Counted from the first letter of the stretch, positions 34,995 to 47,245 are shown. The stretch: DNA of 64,000 nucleotides from Atherix ibis (GCA_958298945.1 OY282605.1:31846811-31910810); one strand, 5' to 3'. Numbers and translations: made by a program. The notes: a model not told the origin generated them from the letters alone.

Positions 34995-36924
34995 CATTTT
35001 AATTGATTACTAGTTAGTAAAGTTTTACTATTAAAAGATATAATATTATTGTAAATTTTCAAAAGCTCTAAAGTAACCTACCATAAAATTTTACTATCAA
35101 AATAATTCATGTTCTTAACAGTGTTATAATTTAAAAAGCTTTTATAAAATTTGCAAAAATGGGCATGCTTTTATTTTAATAAAAATGAATTATGTAAAAT
35201 TTTTATTTTATTTACAAAAAATTTATTCTAAATGAAGTTACTTCTAAGCTTTTAAGCTATATTAAATTTTTAATAAACTTAACACAACATTTTGTTATGT
35301 CATTAGCATGAAAAGGTTTCCTGTATATGAATTTTAATAGTTTATTTAGTGCGCATATGGCCAACAAAAACACTCAAGTACTTTAAGCAATAATGTACCT
35401 TTTTTAAAAAATCGTTATTTATTTTGCCGGAACTTTTTTGTTGCTATTATTTGGAAACATAACAAAATGGACAGATGTGCTGTTGAACTTTTATAAAAGT
35501 CTCTTCTTCCGTTTTAATGATATTTTTGGAAACGAAAAGTTACCGAATATAAATAGTATTACAGAAAAATTCTCTTATTAAACTGAATAAATGCTTTTAA
35601 AATTTTAAAGCTTTTAAATTCGATTTTTCTTACGTTTAAAATTTAATTTACATTTATAATAATTTAAAAATTCTTTTATTTCATCTTTTCTTGAATATTT
35701 TATAATAATAAATTATATTTCATTCTTAATGTAAATTTCAAGTTATTCAACTTTCGTGATCAATAAATCCCTTGAAAAAGTAAAAAAAACTTTTTTTTTT
35801 ACTAAATTAAAATTTTCAATATTCAATATTTAAAAATAACTCAATAATCTATTTTTATACACAATTTATTTTTATTAGAAAATACTGTAAAAAATTGTAT
35901 AAAATGACCAAGTTGAATGTGAATATTCAACCCTTTTTAAAAATTCATTTTCCAAATGAAAGAGAATCGTTTTTTGATAGTAAAAAGTACCACTTATGTA
36001 TCCTTTTTCGTGCCCAAATTTCATTTACTTCAACTATTTAAGATGAAAATAGTAGTTTATTTTTTGGAAAAATAGTTGAGATTCAAAAGTATTCTGAGGA
36101 AAAAAAATATATAATACTTACTTCCAGTTCTTAAGAAAGTAGAAGAGATGATAAAGTTTAAATGACCGAAATAATCACCTTGCAAATAATATCATAATAT
36201 CAAGTATCATTATTATAAGTGATCCTTGGAAATATTCAACATAAAAAGGAAAGTTATTATAGATAAACATTTAATATAATCGACATATTATACTAAGAAA
36301 AATTGTGAAAAAGAAGTCCGAATTTTTTTTTATTTACTGAATTTAGAAGAAGTACTTATATTAAGGTTAGTGCTGATATTCCTAATCCGATTGGACGAGT
36401 CTGTATCAATTTCATTTGAATTAAATTCTACTTTTGATACTTATAATCGGTTTAATTTTTTTTTTAAATATTTTTGAAAAGTATTATATTGTTTATTATG
36501 TAGTGGTATAGGTCTGGGCAAAATTGGAACTGGTGGTAGTGCTAAAAGCCTAATTATAAGTAATTTTATAGTTTCAGAATATTTAATTAGTGAAGGCCTT
36601 ATTAAAAAGCTGCATACCATATAACTTATAACTGCTGTCGAAAAGTGGATACAGTATAAAAAAATAGGCTGAATAAGATTGTTATAAAAGAGGACTCAGC
36701 AGTAGGCACAGATTGTAGAAAAACCCATTTAACACACACAAAAAACAAAAAACAAAAATAATCACAGATAACTTTCCACTGTCACCAAATCGATAGGATT
36801 CTTTGAAACTGGAAGAATCGAAGGAAGAAATCAACATAAGCCAACATTAAGGATGTAGTCCTTATAACAATATAGGATCGCCATAACAATACAAGACCAC
36901 AGGTTTCTATGCAGATAATCAATA
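34995..36924. other. gene-free AT-rich DNA
   Basis: No motif of any family found on either strand. 36490-36900 is slightly less AT-rich but without an open frame. Confidence 0.55.
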
Positions 36925-36926
36925 TA

Positions 36927-38184
36927 CGAGGGTCGTTCAATAAGTCCTTAGCAAAAAATGGGAAAAAACTGTTTTAAAAAAAAAAAAACAATTTACTTTT
37001 CAACATAATCTCCTTTTAGCTCTATACACTTTTTCAACCGTTTTTCCAAAATTTTTATCCCGTCCAAAAAATAGGATTTCGGAAGTTCTGCAAAATACTC
37101 ATCCGCTTGAGCAATGACGTGCTCATTGGAAGTGAACCGTCGTCAGCCAAGCCATTTCTTCAGATTGGGGAAAAGAAAATAGTCACTCGGGGCCAAATCT
37201 GGTGAATAAGCGGGATGCTGCAACAATTCCACAATTTTGGCCATGGAAACAGCGCAGGTTTGCACACGCGCATTGTCCTGATGCAAGAGGATTTTTTTCT
37301 TCTTCAGATGGGGGCGTTTCTCTTTGATTTCCTCGCTCAACCGTTGCAATAACGACGCGTAATACGCTCCTGTTATTGTTTTTTCTTTTTCCAAGTAGTC
37401 GATAAAAATGATGCCCTGCGAACCCCAAAAGACCGTGGCCATCACCTTGCCGGCCGATGGCACAGTTTTTGCCTTCTTCGAAGCCCGTTCACCCTTGAAA
37501 ATCCACTGTGATGACTGTCTCTTCGTTTCTGGAGTGTAATATATCGACGAAGGAATTCGTGACATATCGACGAAGGAATTCGGCAGGATTGCGATGAAAG
37601 AGTGCCAACATAGCCTCAGAGTCCACTACACGATTGCGCTTATTCTCCTCTGAGAGCAAACCCATCTTGCCGAAATTTTTTTCACAGACAATTTTTCATG
37701 CAAAATTGAAGCGACTGTACCTTGTGATATGCCCGTGGCCTCAACTAATTCGTGGGCTTTAATTCGCCGATCGTTCAAAATCAGATCGTGGATTTTGTCG
37801 ATGATTTCAGGAGTAGACACCTCAACTGGGCGTCCTGAACCATGTTCATCTTTTGTGGATGAACGGCCACGTTTAAATTCATTCACCCAATTGTAAACCG
37901 TCGCAAACACAGGTGCAGATGTGCCATGAACTGCATCCAACTCGGCTTTGATTTCTTTCGGGCTTAAGCCTTTCAAATGGAGATGTTTGATGGCAGCCCT
38001 AAACTCGCTTTTTTCCATTGTTATGCACAAATAAATGTCGTTAACTTTAATCGACGATAGAAATTGACCTACGCTATGGATCGACCAGCTTTCCTGTCGA
38101 TATTGTTACTTACAAAAAAAAATCTTTACCGACACTACGAGCGCAATTTTTTGGATTTTCTAAGGACTTATTGAACGACCCTCG
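36927..38184 (-). mobile_element. family B mariner, full length, TA duplication
   Basis: Both ends carry CGAGGGTCGTTCAATAAGTC (right end as complement), flanked by TA at 36925-36926 and 38185-38186. The length is 1.26 kb; small deletions explain the difference from the other copies. Its right end lies about 28 bases from a cecropia-like mariner at 38213. Confidence 0.92.
36993..38018 (-). pseudogene. family B mariner transposase pseudogene
   Basis: The start ATG at 38018 gives MEKSEFRAAIKHLHLKGL. A 7-base deletion near 37665 removes part of WVPRLL and shifts the frame. Near 37545-37580 the segment that should encode VDETWIHYY is replaced by a second copy of the neighbouring ATATCGACGAAGGAATTCG, so the first catalytic D is gone. 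The following frame is open through GERASKKAKTVPSAGKVMAT, LHQDNARVQ with the second D, and APSDYFLFPNLKKWLG with the third; a stop then falls at GRRF. Four residues are missing from VELRMELLQH. The tail resumes to GDYVEK at 36993. Confidence 0.9.
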
Positions 38185-38212
38185 TATATACAAGGACCAT
38201 TTAAAAGTTGCA

Positions 38213-39229
38213 TTTTTTTGAATGTAAAAGTTATGACCGTTTTTCACGATCATTTGTGAAGTGTATGGAGCAGATGTCATCAAAGTTCGACAGGTACGAA
38301 GATGGTGTACAAAATTCCAATCTTAGTATTTTTCAATAATTGATAAACCACCTACCGGGCGGCCATTAAAGTCCCATGACAACAAGTTAAAAGTCATAAT
38401 TGACACCAATCCACGTCTAACCACCAGGGAGATCGCGTCGATTATGGGAGTCAACCAAACAACCGTATTAAGACATTTGAAGCGTATGGGGATGGTTTCG
38501 CGGTACAACGTTTGGATACCTCATCCATTGTCGGCTGCCAATTTATTGGATCGTATTTCAACGTGCGTTGGTTTGAGTGCAAGGAAAAAACATGATCCTT
38601 TTTTGCATCGTTTGATAACGGGAGATGAGAAATCGGTCATGTACAACAACGTGACAAGAAAAAGACATTGGGCTATACCTGGACAAGCCCTATTAACAAC
38701 TTTGAAAGCTGAAATCCATCGAAAAAAAGTTATGCTTTGTGTTTGGTGAGATTGTAAGGGTATTGTCCCTTTATAAGGGTATTGTCCAAATTGAACATCC
38801 CCCTTCAAAAGGATAGACCAGAATTGGTAAACAGAAAAGGGGTAGTGTTTCATCACGACAACGCGCGACCACATGTGGCTATGATGACCAAATACAAGCT
38901 AAATGAGTTGAATTAGGATGTTATCAAGCATACACCGTATTCTCCAGATCTTGGTCCTTCCGATTTTCATTTATTCCGATCACTGCAAAATTTTTTAAAT
39001 GATAAAAAATTTGATACAATAGAGCAAGTAAAAACATCCCTTCAATATATTTTTCGCATCAAAATCCCCGGAATTTTACTCTAATGGTATTAATAAGTTG
39101 ATAGAAAGATAGGAGAAGATTATAATAACGGATGGAAATTATATAATTGATTAAATAAATAATACAAATTTAAAAAAAAATGTTTAATTGTATATGTAAA
39201 AAGCGGTTATAACTTTCACATTCACCCAA
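38213..39229 (+). mobile_element. cecropia-like mariner, truncated second copy
   Basis: The right TIR complement, TTGGGTGAATGTGAAAGTTA, is flanked by TA at 39230-39231; the left end (TTGAATGTAAAAGTTATGAC) lacks an exact TTGGGTG start. The transposase remnant starts at ICEVYGADVIKVRQVRRW, so the first ~28 codons are missing. 38444-38749 is open: MGVNQTTVLRHLKRMGMVSR, FLHRLITGDEKSVMYNNV with the first catalytic D, and AEIHRKKVMLCVW. A gap and stops follow, then FHHDNARPH. The TAG in NELN*D and the frameshift before FASKSPEFYSNG are the same as in the copy at 18356. Confidence 0.85.
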
Positions 39230-39349
39230 TAAAAAACAAAACTATTGTAGTATAAATTTTTATAAATTTTCGTTTTTATTAGAAAGATGAAACCTTGAAA
39301 TTTAAGAATAAAACACAACATTATTTAAATAACTGTCATGCCTGGCCTT

Positions 39350-39800
39350 ACAGTATTCCATTTGCTCGACCCAATTTTTCCGTACATTTTCGATTCTCTT
39401 CAATGGCAATTTTGACTTCGTGTTTCAAGACCTCAATTGTTTCTCGATGGTTTGCGTAACATTTATCCTTAACCGGCTCAAATCACAGCTCCAAACGGCC
39501 AATTGACATCAGAATTTTGGCTGATTATTCGGTTCTCGAAAGCAGTACACAAAAGTTGGATTGTTAAGTTGGCTGCGTGGCAAGTGGCCCCGTCCTGTTG
39601 ACACCAAATGTTGTCCATGCCATGCTCTTCAACTTTTTGAAACAAAAATCCGTTGAGCATGCCACCATAGCGCTAACCATTGACCGTAACGACGGCTCCT
39701 TCATCGTTTTCGAAGAAAAAACGGGCCAATTATGCCTCCAGTCAATATTTCCCAGTTTTCTTCAAGCGTATGGATTACCATTTCGTAAAATTCGGACTTT
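39350..39800 (-). pseudogene. rosa-type (D,D41D) mariner fragment
   Basis: The minus strand gives ENDEGAVVTVNG, MLNGFLFQKVEEHGMDNIWC, QQDGATCHAANLTIQLLCTA with the second catalytic D, then NRIISQNSDVNWPFGAVI, after which the third catalytic block is lost. The fragment resembles the one at 22160-22750 closely (shared EENGMDDI/EEHGMDNI and NVTIQLL/NLTIQLL segments), so both derive from one subfamily. No TIR was seen. Confidence 0.8.
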
Positions 39801-40903
39801 CAACTAATAATCTGTCAATTCGTGATGACATTTAACACTCAAGTACTTCAAATAAATAGTGGTTCAAAATGTATATGACCGCATAAGAATCTGTAGCTTT
39901 TTATTTAAATATCCCGCATAGAAGATATGAAAAAAATGTTTTACTGTTAAGTTGGTATATATTGTCAACTCTAATTGTCACATCGTGTTTTGACGCGATC
40001 TATCAACTGGTTTGTGTACAGCTTAGATTATAGAAAAACTGGATAGGCCTCTTCACAGAAATTCTGTCCAAATTTTATTGGCAATACATTTGTAAGAACG
40101 CACCCACATGCAAAATAACAGAAACGGCGTAAATCATTGGGGGCCAATTTTCAGTTTCAGTATGCGGCTTATGCGGTTCGTTTAAAACCATTTTCATATG
40201 TGATGTCATTTATACGTAAACAAGCAGATTTTTTAATATTGCGAATTTTGTTTTTTGATGGAATTACTTATCTAAATTTGTAATAAAATACAGTATTCTA
40301 TTTTAAAATATTATTTATTTATTTATTATATATTTTTATTTTATTAATATGACTATATATTATTTATTCAAACAGAAATTTTATCAAAACAATTATATAT
40401 ACAAATAAGAATACATTCCAAAAAAACAAAATGAATTAAATGACAGAATGTGATATTATATTGAAATTAAAATCACACCGTAATTTAGTAAATATAAATT
40501 TTAATATTAAAGTAATAATAGTAATATGATAGTTAAATTTAGTTTTTCAATTAAGCATTAACAGAAATTAAAGTATTTTTTGCACTCCCTTAAATTTTCT
40601 GACGCACACTTTACATACGCCGGCACTGAACTATTTTCTGGTAAACATTAAACTGTCAACATTACATTTATTAACATTTATTCAATGATAAATCTTTTAC
40701 TTTTTAACCTACTTTTTGAACGAAATAAATCATTAAAAGGTATTTAAACACATTACAAACTAAATTTTTGTTAAATTTTCTAGTAAAAATAAAAATAAAG
40801 ATGTCAACTTAACGAAACCAGAAACCTATTATACAACACTTCATATTCTGACATAAGAACTTCCTATTAAATGTTATCAACAATATAACTATTTATATAA
40901 ATA

Positions 40904-42682
40904 CACCCATTACTCGCTTAAGGGGCCTAGATACGTTCCACTAAACTTGGCCGCAAAGCGAAAAGCCGTATAAGGAATCAATTATTCTAATACAAATTCA
41001 TACAAATCCAATGGGATCGGTTCCAAATTTGTTAAATATGTAACATGGTTTGTCATTCAAAATGCATTTTATCTTTTTATTTCATTTAAATCAAAAATAC
41101 ATACATAACAAGTATATACATTTGTACATAAAATAATAACAGACTCCAAAAACCAACAATAATCAGGTTACATAAAATATGTGTACATACATAATTTTTT
41201 TTAAAAATGGCGTTAATCTGAAAACGACGAAGAAATGGTAACCTCCAGATCACTGTCGTCATCATTTTTCGCTGGTAAGGATGGGCCTGGCTTAAAAAGA
41301 TTGTCCAACGTTTTTTGTCTTGCCTTCTTGTATATTTCGTTCTTCAGTGATTTATAAGAGCTAATGGCTGAGTTAATTCCCCGAGAAACTTAAGCGCTAC
41401 GTTCGACGTCAGGATCGTTTTCAAGGAGGATTTTTATTCCTTGTTCGAAAAAGGAAAAAGCTTTCGACAAATTTTTTGATGTTAGCTGTTTGGATACAAC
41501 AGGCTCTGTCTCTTCATCAAACGCCGGTTATGTTTGCAACTGAATGAGTTCCTCATATGAAAGGGGTTCCCTATCAGCTTCAAGTAGATTAAGAACATCA
41601 CGTTCGTTCAAACCTTCAAAGCCGAGATGATGTGCTAGATCCAAAATTTTTTGTCTAATTTCAGGAAGGAAATTAACTTCTGCATCAGTACTTTTGACAC
41701 ATTCTGACCATATTTTTTTCCAAACATGGTTCATTGTTGTTAATTTTAATTCCTTCCATAATTCACTGATGCTGTCAACAGCATCCTTGATGTTATAGTT
41801 TTTTCAAAATGTTTTAATTGAAGATTTACCATCGGTTTCCCTTATAAGTTGTCGGAAAGTTCGGCGTAGGTAATATGCCTTAAAAGTGGCTATTGCACCC
41901 TGATCCATTGGTTGGATCAGAGCTGTTGTATTTTTCGGAAGGCACTCAATCATGAAATCTTCAGATTGTAGTTCGGATAAATTAGTAGGATGCCCTGGTG
42001 CATTATCCAAAATTAGCAAAGCCTTGTTGCTTAAGTTATTGTCTCGCAAATATTTGTTCACTTCTGTATAAAAGTGATTTTTGAACCAATCCTCAAAAGT
42101 AGCTTTAGTCATCCAAGCTTTCTTGTTGGATCTCCATATGACGGGTAATTGATTTTTATTTAGTCCTTTAAGAGGTCTTGGATTTTCGGAAAAATATATT
42201 AAAAGTAGTTTTAGCTTAAAATCACATGCGGCATTTGCTCCAAATAGCAATGTAAATCGTTCTTTAGATACCTTATAACCAGACGCAGATTTTTCATTTT
42301 TTTTTAAATGTACGTGCGATCAGGCGTTCGCTTCCAATAAAGCCTTGTTTTGTCTACGTTAAACACTTGTTCAGGCTTACAACCACCTCTTTCAATAATT
42401 CCCTTTTAAATGTTGGGATATTCTCTAGATGCGGCCTCATCGGCGCTAGGTGCTTCACCTTTCATTTTCAAATTATGCAAAATAAATCTATTTTTAAATT
42501 TTTCAAACCATTCTCGGCTTGCTTGGAATATGACATCTTCAGCAGATTCATCGGTATCTCCATTCTTCAATATGTAGATATAGCGACATTCGAAAAAAGT
42601 TTTTTTTGCCGTTATAGCGAAATATTTTAGGTCGTAAATCGAAATGCCGTATAAAGAGCGGCCATATAGCGAGGTATGGGTG
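40904..42682 (-). mobile_element. Tigger/pogo element nested in family X
   Basis: The left TIR CACCCATTACTCGCTTAAGG and the complement of the right TIR, CACCCATACCTCGCTATATG, are flanked by TA at 40902-40903 and 42683-42684. The empty site is visible in family X copy 2 near 51190 (AACTATTTATAAAAATACTT), with a single TA. The length is 1.78 kb, shorter than a full Tigger, and codes on the minus strand. Confidence 0.88.
41528..42640 (-). pseudogene. Tigger-like transposase pseudogene (DDE_1)
   Basis: From the 5' side the minus strand gives SREWFEKFKNRFILHNLKMK with GEAPSADEAA, then PEQVFNVDKTRLYWKRTPDR, which keeps the first catalytic D of NVDETGLYW. The open part 41804-42250 reads LFGANAACDFKLKLLLIYFS, NPRPLKGLNKNQLPVIWRSN and KKAWMTKATFEDWFKNHF. 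Next come LLILDNAPGHPTNLSEL with the second D, and NTTALIQPMDQGAIATFKAY with the third. The C-terminal part 41528-41734 (HVWKKIWSECV to EELIQLQT) is in another frame. Stops and shifts break it into at least three parts, and the N-terminal CENP-B-type HTH domain was not found. Confidence 0.88.
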
Positions 42683-43419
42683 TACTTACTTTTTCATAAA
42701 TACTTCAAAAATGATAAAAAACAACACACTTTCACTTGCACTTTCCGATAAGTGCCAAAATAAAAACTTTAAAAACAACAAAAGTATGCAAGCATTTCAA
42801 TATGCTACCACCACTTTCATCGAAAATGGCGTGTTTTAAAACTCTTCGAAAATCTACAAAATTGAGACGCTTGATATTTAATTGATATTTACGAAATAAA
42901 TATTAATTGTTTGGAATAAATGAATTAAAATGAATATAAATTTCTATTACAAAAATTAAATGTCAGTGGTTGTCATGTCTACATAAAAAAGATCTATACA
43001 AAAGTATGCAAGCATTGCGATTTTTTGCCGCTTTTGCAATAACAACGAAAGTATGACGGAATCATCCAGATATTATTTAATCTAAGGTGTACAGCTGCTG
43101 ATTTTGTCAGTCGATGTCAAGTAAGTTCTGTGATTTTTATTATGGGGCATAAAAATGTAATTAGAGACTTGGTTCGAGACTTTTCTCGTTTTGCTCGACC
43201 ATCAACGTCTTTATTAAAATTAAGGCAATAATGATAATGAGTGCATAGTTAAGCTTAAGATAGATGGCTCTGGGTCTAAATATATCTAACGAATTCATTT
43301 GTAGTATTATAGTTATTGTTTTAAGCATGAAACGCTATAAAAAAAAGCATCCACAATGAGTCAAAATCGACCACACGTTGAAGTTGCTCTAAAATTCTAG
43401 TAATGTGAACAGTTTTCTT

Positions 43420-43800
43420 TGATTATCGTAGGTTATTCACTCCGAATTTCTTCCGGAGGACGAAACCATCACTAAAAATTTTTATCTGAGCGTTATAAGG
43501 AACCGCAAAAGCCCAGAACAATTCTTCTTTTGTGATAGAACAATTCTTGCATTTTGTTTTCACAGAAAAAATTCATTATAGACAATTTTTTATCATCGAT
43601 CAATTACAGTATTCACGAGACACGGCTCCATGTGACTTTTTTCTATTCCCCAACCTAAAATTACCATTACATCATCGTAGAAGATGTTCTAAATTCACTG
43701 AAGCTATAAAGCTTCTACTTCGTAAAAAATTTGCAAATGAAACTAAAAGCAATACCAAAAGTGCTCCTCAACTTGTATTACTTTAAATGAAGCCAATTTT
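43420..43800 (+). pseudogene. mariner-type transposase fragment
   Basis: The plus strand around 43434-43497 reads IHSEFLPEDETITKNFYLSV, the segment before the second catalytic D ('VHHEFLPEGQTVNK.YYL'). After a gap 43607-43670 reads YSRDTAPCDFFLFPNLKLPL with the third catalytic D. A shifted frame near 43738 gives MKLKAIPKVLLNL, matching ELKAIPK.AF. The middle block with the second D is missing. It is in the same broad group as the fragments at 3021 and 33484. No TIRs were recognised. Confidence 0.65.
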
Positions 43801-44390
43801 ATACACGAAAAAAAATCAAGATTATAAACTAATATTGTATGGTTTATAGTAAAAATTATATATATAGTCCAGACATTACTTCTGCAGATTAGTATATGTT
43901 TAGAGTCTTGCAAAACTCTCTGAATGGTGTAAGGTAACCAGACGTGGTGTCTTTCAAGGGGCATTTAATTAACTTTTTGGCCAATAAATATATTTTATTA
44001 CTTTTTGATTATACATTTTTTTTTACTTAATTTTACCTAGAATTGATCATATACAATAATAATTCTAAGAAAAATATATTTTCACAAAATATAAATTTTC
44101 CCAAATAAAGTTTACATTTTTATTCTAAATTATTGAATTTAAAAGTATTAAAAAAATATTCCAAATATTTGCAGCAAAATTTACTATTAAATATTAATCC
44201 AATTTTTTAAATAGCTCTTGATCAAGACAATCATTATTTTTTTAAAAACAAAGTCAATAAAAAAAAAAAATACTTAAACTCAAATAATTCTTATTAAAAA
44301 TCGATGTCAAATTAAGTACGTGCAAAAATTCACTTTTATTATTGATATAACATTTTATGGAATTTTATCCAACAAAGACAATAACAATAC

Positions 44391-44442
<52 letters not shown>

Positions 44443-45967
44443 TAATAAAAATGCTTAAAATATATCCTTATTCTGAAGAGTTATGATAATGTCCTTAATT
44501 TCTCTATGAGCAGTATGCGAGCAGCCGACATTTTTCTCGAATAGTGCATGCAAATGAAGATTTTATGATTGTTTGGATAAAAATTTTATTACCAATTTAC
44601 AAATGCAACGTTCTAATTATAATCAACAGGATTTACGCTATATAATTTTTAATATTAGTAATTTAAAGTGAAAACTAGGAGCATTGCATGGAACAGGTGT
44701 AATTAGGGGTATTTGGAAATATTAAATTTATCCAAACGACATGGACGCAAGCGAACTTTTAATGCAATGCTTCATAAAAACTTTCGAAATTGGGGAGCGT
44801 GAATTCATGAGTAACTGAAAATGTTAAATTTGAAGAGTATTGAAAATTTAACATCTGTACAAAAATGGTATAATACCCATAAGGGATGAGGTGGGAACTG
44901 TCATACTATAATTGTTCTAATACCAGAAAATTCTTGTCTGAAGTAAGGAGGATGGCAGAAAACCAGCAAGTACTGGGGAGTTCATGGACGCAATCGACTC
45001 TCAAGTGAAGGAACAGACACAATAACCCAATGGAAGGTAATAACAATAATGATAATAATTATTATAGCCATAATAATAACAATAAAGTTAGAGGTGTTTT
45101 TTTTTTTGATAAGATAGCTGAGCTTTTGGGATGTGATGTTACGGTGACAATTTTTAATTAATCCTGCGGTTAGACCATCTTCTTTCTGAAGAATGCTGAA
45201 GTGATATATATTTTTTTTTGTTGAGAAAATTTGTATTAGTCTTCGAGGTACTTTAGTAAAAGGGTTTTTATTTGGCTGTAAACTTATTGCTCGTATAGGT
45301 TTTCGCATAATAAAAGGATAAGGTTCCATTCATATTTGTACACTTACATATGCCGCCCATATTATTTCGTTTTTAATACCATAACCACCAGAACATGTTT
45401 ATTCGCATGTGCTTAGCGTTGATAGTAGACAATATGGCCAGGTACGAGTATAACCATATGAGGTACGTTTCCTGTTGACTTTTCTATCAAAATTTAATAC
45501 CATCATCGCTTCTTCTATTAACGAGAGTAATAATCATTTTACAGGCACTTCAATTTTATGCAACATAATGAAAATGTGTTTTCCAATGTCTTGAACAATT
45601 TCTTATGTCGTTTCCTCAATGATATTAACACTAATACAAGTGTGTCTGTACGGAGATTGTATAAAATATAGGTTAATTTATAATTCTTTAAAGGTTTTTT
45701 TATAATTTTTATTTAATTTTTTTTATAAATACATTTGTACGTGATTTTTACTCTACTTGAAATATTTATGATTATTGGAGAAACGGAAATTTCAAGGTAC
45801 TGTAACCACATACTCAGTTACATTAAAGTTAATAGTATAAGACTATTCCATATCCAAAAAAAAATGTATTTTAATAGACAATCTAAAAATCAATTCAGTA
45901 TGTTAATATGGGAAAATATTGACTAAATTTGTTTGCGTTTTTATCAGTGGCAAAAAAGTAATGATAC
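43801..45967. other. gene-free, with microsatellites
   Basis: AT-rich DNA with an (AAT)n tract at 44390-44449 and broken AAT/AAC-rich sequence at 45040-45085. The 115-codon minus frame at 44982-45329 runs through that repeat (an isoleucine run) and shows no family motif. 44660-45020 is less AT-rich but unrecognised. Confidence 0.5.
44390..44449. repeat. (AAT)n microsatellite
   Basis: About twenty AAT units with one interruption near the end, in AT-rich DNA. Likely length-variable. Confidence 0.9.
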
Positions 45968-45969
45968 TA

Positions 45970-47245
45970 CGAGGGTCATTCAACAAGTACTTAGCCTACA
46001 AAAGAAAAACGAAAATTTTGGAAAGGTGGCAATTTATTTTCCACATAATCTCCTTCAAACTCGATACACTTGGCCCAGCGATGCTCTAACTTTTTTAACC
46101 CGTCCAAAAAAAACATTTTCTCGAGGGAAGCAAAATAGGACTCCGTGGCGACGATGACCTCCTCATTCGACCCAAATCTATTCCCGGCGAGTGATTTTTT
46201 CAGGTTTGGAAACAAAAAGTAGTCACAGAGGGCCAAATCTGGAGAGTACGGTGGATGGGGCAGCAATTCGTAGCGCAATTCGACCAATTTGGCCATGGCG
46301 ACGGCGGAGGTGTGAGCCGGCGCGTTGTCGTGGTGGAACAGCACTTTTTTCTTCGCAAAGCGGGGCCGCTTTTTCTTCAATTCGACGTCAAATCGGCCCA
46401 ATAAGTCGGCATAGTAGCGCCCCGTGATTGTTTTACCCTTCTCGAGGTAATCGATGTGGATCACACCTTGTGAATCCCAGAAAACGGTGGCCACCACCTT
46501 TCCGGCCGATCGAACAGTCTTCGCCTTCTTCGGAGCACGTTCGCCGGGTGAAGTCCACTGTTTCGACTGTTCCTTGGTCTCTGGTGTGTACCAGTGAATC
46601 CATGTTTCGTCGACGGTCACGAACGACGCAAGAACTCCGCTGGATTAAGCTGAAACAGCGCCAAACACGTCGCCGATGTGGTCTCACGGTTGCGCTTGTT
46701 TTCCGGTGTGAGCAAACGCGGCACCCATCGCGCCGACAGCTTTCTCATGCCCAGTTCGTCGTGTAGAGTATGATGCACCGTTCCTACTGCGATTCCCACA
46801 GTCTCAGCTATCTCGTGAACCTTCAATCGACGGTCTGCCAACACGAGATCGTGAACTTTTTTAACGTTTTCCTCCGTAGCAGCCGTTTTACCGCACCTGG
46901 GCGTGGCTCATCAAAAACCGACGTGCGGCCACGAACAAACTCCTTGTACCAATTCTTAACGGTCGCCATCGAAGGAGAAGAGTCACAATACACAGCATCC
47001 AAGCGATCTTTGATTTTGCTGCACGTTTTCCCTTCCAAAAACAATAATCTAATCACCGAACGATATTGTTCTTTTTCCATTTTTGTGCAACCGACCGACA
47101 CGCTCGCTTTCAAAGGCTCTCAAAACAAAACTAATGAAGGGAAACAACTGAAACTTTGACAGTAGGCTATTAAAAGATGGTAAATTTCATTTGTCACAGC
47201 AGTTCCATCGGGCGGTGGGGCTAAGTACTTGTTGAATGACCCTCG
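45970..47245 (-). mobile_element. family A mariner, full length, TA duplication
   Basis: The left TIR CGAGGGTCATTCAACAAGTA and the complement of the right TIR are identical over these 20 bases, and both continue CTTAGCC. TA at 45968-45969 and 47246-47247. The length is 1.28 kb. Very similar to 25115-26401 in opposite orientation. Confidence 0.92.
45991..47080 (-). pseudogene. family A mariner transposase, two frameshifts
   Basis: The start ATG at 47080 gives MEKEQYRSVIRLLFLEGKTC, intact where the sister copy has a stop. Frame shifts occur near 46885 (after DEPRPGA) and near 46620 (AEFLRRS for AEFLRRFVTVDETW). Both HTH regions, WVPRLL and the catalytic residues are present: D in TVDETW, D in FHHDNAPAH and D in ALCDYFLF, 34 residues apart for the last pair. 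A lost A in the final codon run turns DYVEK-stop into DYVEN plus about 16 extra residues ending at 45991. There are few lesions otherwise, so it is among the youngest copies here. Confidence 0.9.

Larger units (their letters stand above)
40019..43089. mobile_element. family X TIR element, copy 1, carrying a nested Tigger
   Basis: The left TIR CAGCTTAGATTATAG and the complement of the right TIR, CACCTTAGATTAAATAATA, match the copy at 50693-51679. TA flanks lie at 40017-40018 and 43090-43091. Without the nested Tigger (40904-42682) the element is about 1.29 kb. It is non-coding: no transposase frame of its own. Conserved internal blocks shared with copy 2 include CGTAAATCATTGGGGGCCAA and CGCCGGCACTGAACTATTTT. 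About 395 bases of AT-rich DNA (roughly 40190-40587) are present here but not in copy 2. TA duplication and TIRs suggest a Tc1/mariner/pogo-type non-autonomous element; its source family is unknown. Confidence 0.75.

Noticed and set aside
41528..42640. Domesticated Tigger/CENP-B-like host gene
   Set aside because: TIRs, TA duplication and an empty site show an ordinary transposon insertion, and the frame is broken.
44982..45329. 115-codon minus-strand frame
   Set aside because: Its end runs through an AAT/AAC-rich repeat producing an isoleucine run; no family motif in the rest.
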